From contig PJRA01000160.1 in the NCBI GenBank assembly GCA_016987375.1, forward strand, positions 919,286-983,285: 64,000 nucleotides of DNA. The letters are read 5' to 3'. This document shows positions 1-13,194 of this stretch, piece after piece. Below the pieces are notes generated by a model. The model saw nothing but the letters and a program-made list of their open reading frames with translations, was not told the origin of the DNA and searched no databases. The DNA is from Brachionus koreanus (lineage: Eukaryota > Rotifera > Eurotatoria > Ploima > Brachionidae). Each line of letters begins with the position of its first letter. Position 1 is the stretch's first letter. The position numbers were made by a program, and so were the translations under genes.

Positions 1-3000
1 GCTTCTGAACTGGGATGAGTCCAAGCATGTTCCATTGTTTAGACAGGGATTACTCGAGCATTTTCTAATGTCTAAATTACAATTTTTTCCTGTAAAAAAT
101 TTTTCACACAAGCAAAAAGCTTTTCCATTTTCTATTTTGCATCTTCCATTGTTAGAGCAATTGGCCAGACAAACTCCCATATCTATTTTACTTTCTAAAT
201 AGTTCAGCGCAGCTGATATTGGTAGTTGAGTTAAAGATGAAAATGAAGTTAGGCTTATTCTTTCTACTTCAGTATTCTCATCTAAAAAAATATCTATTTT
301 TTCTTTTATTCTATTTTAGTATAATCATTTACTTTGTTTATCTGTGACAGAAAAATTGTTTAAATCAGTAATAGTCTTGCTAACTTTTTTTGTTAAGTAA
401 AAATATTCAATCATTTGACTAGTAGGATGATTTTTATTTGATTGGGTCTTCATATCAAATTCAGCATCATCATTTTCTTTGACTATTTTTTAATAAAATT
501 ATAAAATTTTAACACTAGAAGCACCGACCGGTCAAAATGACCGGTTTTTTTTCTTTTTCTCTTCATTAAAAATTAAGAATTAAAGCTAACTAAATAAAAT
601 TTGATGTACTAGATTCACAAAGCATTTAAAGCAAGTTTTTAGTATGGGAGTATGTAAAAATTCAAGATTTAACCGAAAAAAAAGGTATACTACCAAGAAT
701 CCCCAACCGGTCAAAATGACCGGTTTAAGCTTTTTTCATCTTTAAGTGTTTTTTTATTATCATCAAAGTGTAATTTTCGTTAGAAAAAATTAAAAAAAAC
801 TTTTTAAAATGGTTTTTAATTTATAAATTACTTTTACAAAATAATGTGTTTCATGTTGTAACATGTAAGAATTGTGAAAAATAGTCAAGATTACCACAGC
901 AATTCAGAAGAAACTTAAGATTAATCTTTTTTAAAAATAAAACATTGAACAAAAAACTTTTGTATTTTTTATTTATATATGATATTATAGCAAAAACAGG
1001 TTTAGTTTTTATTAATTCTTTGCTAATTTCAATTACCGGTCATTTTGACCGGTCGGGGATTCTTGGTATAAAAAATTTCGGTGCTTCTAGTGTTAATATC
1101 TGAATTAAAAAAGCTCACTTAATTGAGTTTTAGTAGAAGAGATATCAATTTCTTTGATTAATTATTAAAAAAAATATTTTCAACATGGGAAAAAATTACC
1201 TGAGTTATCTAATTTTTTTTGAAAATAATTTTAAAATATAATAAATGAAATACAATTGAAATTTACTTGATACATAAAATTGTCTTCTAACATTGTTGAT
1301 TCCTGATGAATTTAGTAAGAGCCTCGCTGTTATATTATTTATACCATAATTTCTAACTTGTATAGAAAAGAATGATTTAATGTAATAGAATTCCTGGTCT
1401 ATCAAAGCTCTTATCATCAAACGAAATCCAAAACCAGTGAATAAATATCGATCAAAATAGTAGTCCTTGAAACTCGAATATGTATCATCATAATTAAAAT
1501 AATCATATAAATAATCATATCTGAGTCCTATCATACAGCCTTTTTTAATAAATATTTTTCTGTTAAGATAAATTTTATTATATCCTTGGACAAAGTCTAT
1601 TTCAAAGGTGTAAGCTGTTTTAAAATTTATTCGAAAACCAATATTATTAGAAAGATAATGCGAACATGAATTCAAACCACATTGTTCTTCAAAATCAACA
1701 ATCTATAATAAAAGCATTAAATCATATTAATTTAGAGTCCACTTATTTTGAAATTCTGTACAAAACTAGTTTCTATGAGCCAAGTGGCTTTCAAATTACA
1801 TTAATTGGTGGTATTTTTTTCCTAAAAAGTACTGTAAAGAAAATTTGAAAAGCTTTTGAATAATTCAATTTAGATCAGCTGACAAAATTTACAGAGCAAC
1901 TTTCAGATAGTTAATTGAAGCTTTAAAAGCAAAAAATTAGATTTAAAAAATTCTACTCTAAAATCTCGAAAACCAGAGACATTTTATAAGTTTGAAGTTT
2001 TATATAACTAAAACTTATAAATCATATAAAACATTTTTTGTGTTGTGAAAATTAAACATATTTTAATTTAATTTAATAAAACACTTTAAAATAAAAATAA
2101 ATATTTTATATTTTTTATTTTTTCCTTTTTAGAATTAAAATGATATATTAAAGATTACTAATTAAATTTTCTACTAAAACCGATATAGTTTAATAAAAAA
2201 ATAAATAGGAATAAAATTTTCAAAAATTTTTACTTCTTTTCTCTTAATTTCTCTGAAATCCCTAAAGTAATTCATTTTACCATTATCCATTGTTAAAAAT
2301 CTATGTTTTAATGTTCTAAAAATGCATATTTTGCTTAGAAAAGATTATAAACTTCTCAATTTTATTTTTTATTTGTTCTGATAAAGATTTAGTCAATAAT
2401 CTTGCACTAGTTGCACTTTTTTTTATTATTTTTGAAATCAGGTATGAGTTAAAGCTACTAGAGAAATTGATAAAATTAAGTTTAATAAATTGACAAAATA
2501 AATGGAAAATTTTAAATATTATAATACACTAAATTGGTAATTTGAATTCTTTTTTGCAAAAATCTCAAAGCCAACTAAATTTGAATCAAATTTGAATTCT
2601 GTTGATGAGAGTAAAAAAAAAACAGTTGGAGTATTTGTTTTTTTCAACAATTGAGAAAATTCAATTCCAAATGACGAAATTTTATTGTCTCAAATAAATA
2701 AATCAAAATATTAAATGATATTTATTAATTTAAATTTTACCTCCAATTTTGATTGTTTTAGAAATTTGATTTCCGTCTAAAATTTGTATAGAATCGTTTT
2801 TAGAAAATGATAAAGCGATAATCTCACATTCAATGATTAAATTGCTGGTTCTACAATCAAAATCAATAAATTGTCCTTGATTTTATGTTTAATTTAATTT
2901 TGTTTAATTCAAATTAAAAATTACTTTTTTCTATTATTTCTATTGTTTTTGTTAAATAATCTGACATTCCTTCTTTATTTTCTTTAGATTTAGCAAATGT

Positions 3001-6000
3001 AGCTATGGTGGATTTGTTATTTTCTTCCAAAATTAAACTTCTAAATTCAATGTTTATGAGATAAAATTTGACATCAACCAGAGCATTAAATATAAATCTT
3101 AGTCGAGTATTTGGTTTTATCAAATAAAGTTTTGAGTTATAAAGATATAGGTCTGAATAAATGTGTTCTCCATCTTCTTCGTATCCTACTAAGTTATTAC
3201 TAAACTTGAGTAAAACCATTGATCCCTTTTTAACAAATAATTTATCCACGGAATAAATACTTTTTTCTTTTGACACGTAAAAATAGGATAATTTTTTGAC
3301 CGCAAAATTTTGCAAAGTTTTGCTTTTTGTCAAGACCGAGGCACATGAAGAATTGGCTTCTTTACAAGTATCTATGAAATCCAAAATCTTAATAAAAATT
3401 GATGAATAAGAAAAATTGAAAAATGTTTTTTCGGTTCATGTCCAGCTGGTAATCTAATTTAAGAAAAAAATTGATAATTTATTTTTAAATTTTTTTGATG
3501 AAAAAATTTTTACAATTTAAAACAGTTATACTAAAAAGCTCGGCTCATAATTAAAAAAATTGAAATTTATTTTATTAAATAAAATTTCGTTTTCAGCTTA
3601 AAAATAAGACTCTTAATCTTTTTCTGTGCAAAAGTTTCAGATGATTAATTTATACCAGTTGTTATCAGTTAGTTTTAATTCAAATGAGAACCGGCGCTTT
3701 AATTCAAATCAGAAAATCCTAATACACCTTTTTTCGTAGAAAATTGTATCAGTCACAAACAGCAAGAGCTTTTTAATGTTAAAATATAATTATTCCCAAC
3801 AAAAATGACATTAGTACTATACCAAATGGATCAAGATGTTATTGCATCATTCAAAATGAAATACAGTAGTCTAATAATGCAAGTCAAAATTCAATCAATC
3901 GAATACAATTCGACTTCGATTCGAGATGTTTTGGATGGAATTAATAAATTTTATAAGCTTGTGTTAGTATGAATATGTTTTGTAATGACAAACAAGATTG
4001 TGAATTATAACAATTATGTCTTTCGACATTGTGATGATTTAGTTGCTATTGAACAAATTGAGAATAGATCTAGCAATATTTATTTATTAGCTATAATTGC
4101 AGAGCTAAAGCTCCATCAGATTAAAATAAAATAAAAATTTTAAAGATATGTAACATATTTATTAATTCGAAAGTATGATGATTATATGCGAAAAGCAATC
4201 GGGGTAAGATTACCTAATCCTTTGGATAATATTTTTCCTCATTTCTATACACTTCAAAGTAAACATAAATAACTCAATTAGTGGTCCATTTAAATAAATG
4301 CTGGTGGGTCAGTAATAAATCCTCTCCTCTTTACAATCTTTAACAGATCAGTTTAGGTTTGCCAAAGCAGGTATCCGCTATTTGTCTACTTATTAGTAAA
4401 TACAAACATAATTCTGAGTCAACAGATTTTTGATCAGCTATACTACTTCTTTATGTAATTTTTATCTTACTATTAACGAACTATTTCCGCTAATTCAAAA
4501 CGCATATAATTGTTAACCTTTGTATTATGTAAAACTTTTGACCATAGATGGGTCCCCAGGTTTGTCCGAATGGGTTACGCAAAGATTGAGTGTAAAATTA
4601 TAAATATGTAGTAGAAGAAAAAAGTTAAAATTTAATTTATGCAAGATTTGTGTGTCTGCGATTTTATCAATGATTTGTATAGCATTAAGTTCAACTTGAT
4701 TTAGTTTGACCATTTAAAGCTTTTTATTCTTCTAATAAGTTTAGTTTTTGGAACCAGTTTTTTTTTTTCCAAATGTTCTAAATGCGGCTAAAACGATAGT
4801 TTTGGGTAAAGCTTGGTATCAAGGAAGATCGGATTCGATTCAAGAATATCATGGTTTTCGACTTTCAAGCTAAGCTTGTATTTGGCAAAATAGTTTTTTC
4901 TTTCACCCGAAGTTGTAAACGTAGTGTGACATGTTTTGGATTTGTTGATGGTAAAGCCCTATTTGTTGCAAAATTGTTTTATCTTGTCAATAGCAATTTG
5001 TAAATGATATTCAATTTCTTTTATTGACACGCAGGTTATTCAGATGCACAGTTCATCAGCATAAAGTGCTGCTTTTATATTTTCAGGTAATTCTCTTATT
5101 ATAGCACTGAAAAATAATATAAAAATTGTTGGAGATAGGCAACTACTTTGGGGTACTTCACGGAGAATTGGTTATGAGCCATTAATGTAAACTTCAAATG
5201 TTCGATTCTTTAAAAAGCTACTGATCCATATCAGAAGAGTCGGACTTATGTTTAGCTCGTTTAGTTTTTTGAGTTCTTTGATGAATAGTTTTTTCAAAAG
5301 CTTTTTCTAGATCAAAAAAATGTATCGCCTTCATTAAATCAATGGAATCAAAATAACAAACAAAAATCACAATTTTATCCAACTAGTTTATATTATTATT
5401 TTGGCGCTTTTCTTATTTTATAAATTTTATAAATTAAAAACTAAATAAAAACTTATCATTCTATTTTGCAATTTTTTTTAAAACCAAATCGTTTACCATG
5501 AAAATTTCAACATACCGAATTATAATGCATCGAATGAAATTTTTATGTCGGGTTAGAATTTCAATATAATACTTGTGTTGGGTATTATCAGTTGCGACCA
5601 ATAGACCGCCCAAAAATGGTGATGGCCACAACGCATAATTTTTTTTCATAATTTCAACTTTTTTTCTTATACTCAATTTTTTTATCTATCAAATTTTTAT
5701 ATTTTTAATTGTTTAACTGTAAAATTAACTTCTAATTTTCATAACCAATTTTTTTCGATCACAATTGCGAACTCATTAAGAACAATGTATTGCAAGGGAC
5801 ACCAAAGAAAGACAAATTTACTAAAGACAAAGAAGAAGAGCTAGAAACAAAAAAGCACTGAGAGGTATTTTTTTAAAATTAAGAACTAAAGCGTCAGCAC
5901 AGTCAGCTAAACAATCATCCCCGGCAAAACCTTTCTAATTGTGTTTTCTTTTTTCTTATTCATTTAATCATTTAATTCAATTTAAAGAAATACATTTTTA

Positions 6001-9000
6001 AATAAAGTAAAAACGACAAAGTATCAAAGGACATGACAAAATGCTACGGTCATAAGAAAGAGTTCACGTGTCTCCTTTTTTGTAGCATTAATTCACACAG
6101 CTAATTTATGCAATGCAATAGATAATTAATCATAGTTTAGTTTGAAAGCTTTAGACACCCTATTTTGTAATATAAATTTACAAAATTTGATGTTTTTATC
6201 TATTTCTGGATTATTATTGAAAAGAGTATCACAAAAAAAATTAAATATGTCAAAAATCTTATAATAATCTGTTAAAAATGAAAAAAAAAATTTTTCAGAA
6301 ATGGTTTCTAATCCAGACAATCAAAAATAAAAAATGCAAAAATATGTGAATTTGTTTTGACTAACTTGAATTTCAATATAACCAGATCTCAAGACATGCA
6401 GACTAAAACCAATCATATGAGCATCAAAAAGAAATTCTGTATTTAAAAGTAGATAATCATAATTGTAATTTGGTGTATAAAAATTTGACTCTACTACGCT
6501 ATAATTTGACATGCTAATTCCAAAATAATTTGCTATTCCTTTAAAGATAGTTTAAAACAATAAATTTTAAATAAATAAATATTAAAAAAAAAACCTGTTT
6601 TATTTTTTGTGTATTCAATTAAACTAGAATCGATAATTGCATAAAATTGGGTATCTCTAGAAAAGCTTACACCAATGATAGCACAACGGATTTCGTAGTC
6701 GACCAAGTGGTAACAAAAAGTTTCCAAAAATTTTTCTGCAAAAAATTTTCAAATATTATTAAATTTATTATTAAATTTTCACAGTTAATACTATCTATTA
6801 TTGAGATATTTTTGGTGTCGGATAAAATATATTTTTTAAATCCCACTTTCAGATCAAATTCACCATCAAAAGAATATTTTACTGAGGCAGAAAATTTGTA
6901 TTCAAAATAACCGGTTTCTATTAGACAATTTAATAAAAATCGATACTTGATACTTCCAAAGCTCGTATCTTTAACTAATTTTCCATTTTTTTCCAATATA
7001 TTGTCAGAATACTTGCATTCAAAGCACTCAGATGCCATGATATTTGCATTGCCAGTATATTCAAATGCTATTAAATGTTTTTTTAGCATTTTTATTTTTG
7101 GGATATAATATCTCTGAATTTTTGTATCTATGACTAATGAAAATGTATCAATCACAATAAAATTTTTAATAGTAGTGGTCTTGTCTAGATATTCTGAGCA
7201 CAAGTTTTGAGTTCTACAATCACCAATGTCTAATATCTGCATATTTTTTAAAATAAAATCAATATAAATTAGCAAAATTTACAGATAACTTCAATGATCC
7301 AGATCTTGATGCCACAATATCGAATCCTTTCAAATATCCACTTATCAGAGATTCGGCATTATTTACCAAATATAATCCATTTCTGTAATAAAGAGATTTT
7401 GTATTCTCTCCGGTAGTAAGCAAATCAAAACCGAAATAATTTTTCATAATTGAATCTGAAAAATGATTATGAGATAAAGAATAATGAAAATTTTTAAAGA
7501 ATAAATTTTACTCGATGTGTAGACTTGCTCGATGGTTTCATGAAGTGAAAAAAATTTTTCATTTGAAAGTTGAGAAATTGCTAAAAGCTGGAAAAAAAAT
7601 TCTCTATCCAATTTTGGTTCAGATTGTTCAACAATTTCTATTTGTAAATGCCTCTCTTAAAGAAAATTTTTAACTTTAATTTATATTTTAGTTAGTATTA
7701 GTAGTTTTTTTAGATTAATCTTATTTACAAGACAATTATTTCTTTCTATCAGCAGATTATTTTGCTCAGCTAATTTTTTTAAGAAAAATTACATTCATTC
7801 AATTGTAATTAGTCTTTCGCCATATTCTAGATTTCTTAAGTTAAAAAATAATTTTGTTGCTCGACTTTTTACTTTATTCAATATGTTCCAGTCCCTTTCA
7901 AAATATTTATCATATTTTTTAAAAGATATTTGTGTTAACTAAGTGAAATTAGTTTAAAATTAAATTTGAAAGACTGATAAAAATTAAACTAAACCTTTTT
8001 CTAAAGCCCAGGACTTCAACTTCGACCACGTTTTTATTATTTAAATTTGCTTGATTTTATTAAAAATACCATTAATTTTAAATAGTACTAAAAGTAAAAA
8101 GATATAATTAATAATATTACTGTCTTTCTATGAATTATATATCTATCCTAAATTCTTCATTTAAGACATGATTTTGTGGAAACTATTAAGCAAGAAAATA
8201 TATCAATTATTTGATTCTTTACTTATTCAAAGAAGCTGGTTCAAGAGTTGATGATTTTGAATATGGTATCACTATCACTGAAATGAAAAATTAATCTAAA
8301 TTAGACGAAAAAAATTTATTATACAAAAAAAATTTTATCTAAACCAAAAAAAACTAGCTGATTATAAAAGCTGTTTCAGTTAAAAGAAATAATTACTTTT
8401 TTTTAAAAAACTAAATTTTAAGCCATTTTAAAATACCTGTGGCGAAATCCAATTTAAATTCATTAAATTCATACATTTTTTCTTCAAAATAACTTTTTAT
8501 AACTAATTCACTCGAACCATTTAACTTTTTTGACACTTTTTCCATGTAATTTAAGTAAACTTGGTCTATACTAAAATAAACTAGGAACCTGCTTGGCATT
8601 GTACTCGAAATCTTAATTATTCTTGTTCTTTCATTGTCGTAATAAGCATAGTCTGAATAAATGAAATCATCTGTAGCTTCAATTTCTACTCTTCCAGATC
8701 CAATATATGATATGAATGGTACAAAGCCTTTATTTACTATAGCATTTTCAATTGGTATTGAATTAAAGCCGCTCTCTAATTCTAAAGTCCAAGAATAAAC
8801 AGCTTCCGCTGTTGGAAGAATCGAATTGGAAAAAAAATATCGCCAACAGGATTCTCCAGATTCACCACAAACCGAAAACCTCAAAAATCCAATTTCAATA
8901 GATCCTGATTGCGATGCAAAAATATTCACGTTATACAAAACAGATTTGAATTTTATTTCGGCATTTGGAATTATGAAATAATTATACAAATTATCTATTG

Positions 9001-12000
9001 AACTTACTTGAAAATTTGACGATGGCAAGTTACCAAAATAATCAATGAAATTATCTTTTAAAAATTAAAATATGAAATAAGAATTAAAATTTTAAAATAG
9101 AAGTTATTTTTTTGCTTAAATTTCTTTATTCTAATAAACTATGAAGCTTTTTTTTAAATTTTATTATAAAAATAAAGCACTGGTAAAATTTCCAAAGCAG
9201 AAATAAATTTTTTTAATTATATTCAAAATTATTGTTAATTGTTATTACATAACAATTACGGATTACGATAATTTTACTTTATTTTTATTATTTAATTAAT
9301 TAGTAAGCTGATAAATTGTTTTCTTTTTCTTTTATTTTTCTATTAATAATAAAAATGTTTCATACTATTGACTTTTTATTCTGCAGCATGGTTAATTTTT
9401 TTTAAGATGATTGAAAATTTAAGTTCGCACTGGTCTTTTGGGTAGTGAAATAATCTAAAAATAGTTGTCAATATTGATAATTTAAATCATAAAAATTAAG
9501 AATATAAAAAATTCATGGATAGCTTCGTCCAAAAATAAAAGACAAAAAAATTTTTATTACAAATTTATCCACGAAATATTGATCAGTCTAAATCCTTATT
9601 ATGAAAAAAAAATCCACAAAACTATGGTAAAGCAATAACAAAAGCTATCTGTGTAAATTTTTAATATTTTAATAGTATTTTTTTATTTAGTAAAACAATA
9701 CTGCATAGATGCTTAGAAACAATAGTATTGTTTGGTTAATAATTAAATTGTTCGTTTTCGAAACTTCCTTTTTAATTATCTGTTGACAACAAACTTTCTT
9801 CCCAGTCCTTCTTCCCAAATTTCTAGATAACAATCAAGCTCAAAAAATTTTCTATTTCATTAGAAAATGAGACTCAAAATTTCGTGCTTTATAGAAGCAT
9901 GTATCAAGAGATCAATTTAGATATCAGAAATTATTCGAACAGTAAACGGAACGCCCAGTTATTCCATTTAGAAAAAAGCAAAATAATTAACCTGTTCAGA
10001 CAAAGAAATAGTTGTAACAATAAGTTAGAGTTACAACAAGAACTGGTAATTATAAACTATGTTTTCTTGGATATTTGATATGGTGATTTTTAGACCCTCC
10101 TTTGTTCTAGAATAATAACATGCTTTAGTAATCTAAAAGCTTTTTTAGAAAACAGCAATGAATAGTTATGTGTTTTAAAAGTTATTAATATTTCGATTTT
10201 TTTTTCTCAAGTTTATTTTTTTATTATAAACAATAGGAAGTAATTGGTAAAAATATCCTCAAAAATAAATTGAAATTATATAAAAATAATTAATTTAATT
10301 GGGTTTTTGATATTAATATGAATTTATAAAAAAAATTTCTTTTTTTTTTAACAAAAGGTGTTTTAAAGTCATTAAATAAAAGTTAAGTCAAGTCTTTTGA
10401 CTTTAAATGAATTTAATTCCTATTATAAAAATATTTTATAGATTTTTCTGATTCAAATAAAATTTTTGGTCAATTTATTTTAATATTTTTAGTTTTAAAA
10501 AAAAATGTTTCAAAGAAAGTTTTTGCTTAAAATTAATTAATTCTAGGTTAAAAAAAAATTTAACTTTTGCACAAGTCTGTTTTTAACATGGACTGACAGG
10601 AATAAATCTTAGTCATTTATATTTAGGTCTACATACAAGACCAATCAATGAATTAATTTTAACACTTGAAGCACCAAGCATTTTTTCACGTTTTTTTAAT
10701 TTGAAATTATTTTATAATAAAAACTATAACAATTTTATTAAGTAATATTAATTTTAAAGAAAATTTTAAAATCTACATGAATCAAAAAATATATATTTAT
10801 TTCAAAAATCCATTCAAAAGATAAGAGGATTTAAAAAATTTTAAAACGAGTCATTTTGACTCGTTTGGTGCTTCTAGTGTTAAGCGAAAATTTTTTTTGT
10901 CTTTTTTTTGTTGTTTGACGCGAAGCTATCCATAATATTTTCTAAATTAAATAAGCGCCAATGATGAAACATTTTTTTAAATCTAAAAAAAAATAATCAG
11001 AAATTTAATCTAAATCAGAAAAATCTATTAAATATTTGTAACATAGGATTTTAATTCATTTAAATAAAAATTTATTTTTTCAATTTAATTTCACTAGAGA
11101 GGTTTCTAGAGCTATTTCCCAACAATTCAATTATTTTAAGATAAAAAAATTAATATTAAAGATGGAATCATTAATGGACTCATCGGAGCATTTGTAGTTT
11201 GAAGTGACAAAGTTCTAAATTTGAAAGTGAATGTGCAAAAAATGTCTAATACCAAAATACCAAAATTATGACAAAGGATAAAAATTTCAAGAAGTGGTCA
11301 CTAAAGTTCAATTTATAGATTTCGATTTCAAGTTGAAAATCCAAACCAATTGGCTTTTCATTAAATACAAGGAACTAATTTAAAAAAATGAATGTGGTAT
11401 CCTTTATGCAGAAAATTGATTTAGTTAACATCTCCTTATATAAACTTCTTTTAAAAACTTTGAGGGATTTTTTTTAAGTAAAAATTAAATCATAAAAATT
11501 TTATAAATGCTCATTAACTTTAACAACTCTTATTTATTTAAATAAATCAACAAATCTTTCTCAATTTTTTCAAATAAGCATTCTAAAAAACAATTTTGAA
11601 AATTAGTCTAAAAATAATTAAGTTTACTTTACTCAAATATTAATCATGAAAGCTTTTTTTTGATTTCTATAAAATATTTCCTATTTATTGGAATTTTATT
11701 AAGCTAAAATACTTATTTTAAAATTGTTTTTTTTTTTAGAAACAATAAATAGCAATAAACGAAAATTGCCTCCAAAATAATTCGAAACATATTGAAAAAA
11801 ATTGATTTTTTCCAGTCAAGTATTTGATTAAAATACATATAATAAATTTAAATAATAAATTTTAGCTTATAACAACAATATTGTTTTAGTGTGAAATAAA
11901 TTAATTTAAATTCAAAAAATTACTTGAAACGTTTAATGAGAAAACTGTATCATTTAAATCAAGTTTTAACTTTAAATTTCTAAATGAAAAGCCATTTACT

Positions 12001-13194
12001 GCACATGTTATTTTAAGATCGGTGTCATTTATTTCATTTGAACACAATGTATCTAAATTTGAGTCTAAAAAAGAAAAAAAATAGAAAAATTTAATTTTTT
12101 TTCAAAATTTTACCATCATTGACGATAATGGATTGATAATTATAAGCCGAAAAATCGGCATAGATTTCAAAGTTAATAGCTCCAGCTCTTGCCAACTCTA
12201 TCCTTGTTGAGTACAATTTATAGTTAAAAGCATCATTAGTATTTACTTTGAATAAAATAGCCGAATTTTTTTGATAGTTTATTTTAGTTATTTTATATTG
12301 ACTTTTCGAAGATTCAATTAGATAGTCAGAAATAAATCTATCGGTTGTTGAATCAATGGCCAAAGCTCCACTTATCTGAGAAACAATCAGCATCGAGCGC
12401 TTCTCTATTATGTTTGTTGAGCTCATTGAGTACGAATTGAATCCAGATATTATTGATATTTCAAAAGTCTGTGATACAATCAGATCATCAAAATTCACAT
12501 AGGAGCTATTTTCAAAGTGTCTTGAGCATGGATAGCTATCAACACAAAAAGGAAACTTAACTACCTAAATATAAAAGAAAAATAAAAATTAAAATATGCT
12601 TTTTTTAGGAACTGGGCTTTTTGTTAATTTTTTTAAAAAATAAAATGAATTGATTAAAAATAAATATAAAAAAAATATATTTTTTTAAAAATACTTCAAT
12701 TTTAATAGTTCCAGCTTTTAAACCGTAATATTCGAATCCAGTTATTCTGGATGACTTTTTAAATTCCGAGTTTGCGAGAAGAAATTTCGACTTGCTATCC
12801 TTAAATCGACTATCCGATTGACCACTAAACGAACTAATATCTAATTGAATAGCAAACGAACTAGTTTGAGCTTTATCTTTTTTTTTTCAAGAAATATAAC
12901 TTATTTTAAATAAAAGAAAAAAATTTACATTCAATTAAATTCATTTGGTCACTTAATTTCCCATCATACTTTAACCGTATTTGATTAAAAGGCAATAGTT
13001 TATATAAAACTTGTACATAACACACACCAGTCAAGTCAATAATTTTTTCACAATACAAATCAAGCTCATTTTCTTTAAAAAAAAAGTAAAACATCATTCT
13101 AATTAAAATGATTTTTCTTACCGAAAATAAGAGAGAATCCTTTATTTGCGAATAGTGACAGAAAAAAAAAGTACAGCATCAACTTTATTTTCAT
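1..13194 (-). CDS. Large modular secreted or cell-surface protein with EGF-like repeats, partial (runs off left edge)
   Basis: Seventeen exons read right to left: 13122-13194, 12929-13072, 12695-12876, 12114-12564, 11924-12064, 8437-9054, 7512-7655, 7283-7455, 6792-7236, 6595-6735, 6366-6538, 2925-3387, 2741-2875, 2528-2688, 1267-1702, 333-482, 1-293. All have GT-AG borders and matching phases, giving 1,441 codons in frame. Exon 1 encodes a hydrophobic signal peptide (MKIKLMLYFFFLSLFA). Exons 3-15 repeat three exon types: C (phase 1 to 0, ending GF..(6-8)..SG.I.I), A (phase 0 to 1, opening with two close cysteines, then a KKGSM-type strand and IYSD), and B (phase 1 to 1, C..(8-14)..CA..G.SF). 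Exon 2 looks like an extra B. Exon 17 has one complete six-cysteine EGF (VC, ANC, GRC, FCLC, NC) and the start of another. I do not recognise the module; a beta-sandwich is a guess. Weakest joins are the GTTTTT donor at 6594 and the 39-bp intron 294-332. Confidence 0.75.
513..1092. mobile_element. TTAA-flanked MITE, family A copy 1 (composite)
   Basis: The element is flanked by TTAA at 509-512 and 1093-1096 and starts CACTAGAAGCACC, mirrored by GGTGCTTCTAGTG at the right end. Inside are three copies of the palindrome ACCGGTCAAAATGACCGGT (527-545, 706-724, and reversed at 1035-1053). A second internal inverted pair (ACCAAGAATCCCC near 692 and GGGGATTCTTGGT near 1055) suggests nesting of one copy in another. 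A TTAA target duplication is typical of the piggyBac superfamily; that assignment is inference. It lies in an intron of the modular gene and has no coding capacity. Confidence 0.85.
3800..4110 (+). pseudogene. Tigger/pogo-like transposase relic
   Basis: One frame reads LYQMDQDVIASFKMKYSSL, which matches the Tigger-family third-aspartate region (QPLDQGVI.sFK..YR). It is followed by text resembling the sikdAi...AW...ti.NCw.hC stretch, ending YVFRHCD. The frame breaks at a TGA, so it is a fossil. It sits in the 3 kb intron between 3388 and 6365 of the modular gene, on the opposite strand. The intact Tigger-derived gene at 26515-27987 is of the same broad family. Confidence 0.55.
4765..5345 (-). 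pseudogene. Non-LTR retrotransposon (LINE) reverse transcriptase relic
   Basis: Reading the minus strand with stops and shifts gives RT landmarks in order: DLEKAFEKT (5288-5312, the first catalytic region), then VPQSSCLSPTIFILFF (GxPQGxxLSP motif), then LYADELCI (near 5050, the YADD box with the second Asp changed to Glu), and then NPIFLDTKLYPKLSF, the post-RT fLG..lD.kL motif. Internal stops and the altered YADD show it is dead. It occupies a large intron of the modular gene in the same orientation as that gene. Confidence 0.8.
9055..11923 (-). other. Long intron of the modular gene
   Basis: This 2.9 kb intron lies between exons 5 and 6 of the modular gene. Apart from the family A MITE at 10663-10879 I see only AT-rich sequence. 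Open frames here, such as 9884-10078, have no splice support in the gene frame and no recognisable domain. Confidence 0.6.
10663..10879. mobile_element. TTAA-flanked MITE, family A copy 2
   Basis: TTAA target sites stand at 10659-10662 and 10880-10883. Termini are CACTTGAAGCACC on the left and GGTGCTTCTAGTG on the right. A subterminal palindrome ACGAGTCATTTTGACTCGT precedes the right terminus, equivalent to ACCGGTCATTTTGACCGGT of copy 1 but with paired changes. It is 217 bp, non-coding, and lies in an intron of the modular gene. Confidence 0.85.

Noticed and set aside
5461..5676. Minus-strand 71-codon frame (KKNYALWPSPFLGGLLVATD)
   Set aside because: No domain, no splice phase fit in the modular gene, and it lies beside a LINE relic; probably element debris.
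6126..6320. Minus-strand frame with two cysteines resembling a B exon
   Set aside because: Lacks the B signature and would put two unlike exons between C4 and A4; phases C4 to A4 already match directly.
11160..11420. Broken plus-strand frames (DGIINGLIGAFVV and following)
   Set aside because: Several stops and no recognisable motif; cannot be assigned to any element.
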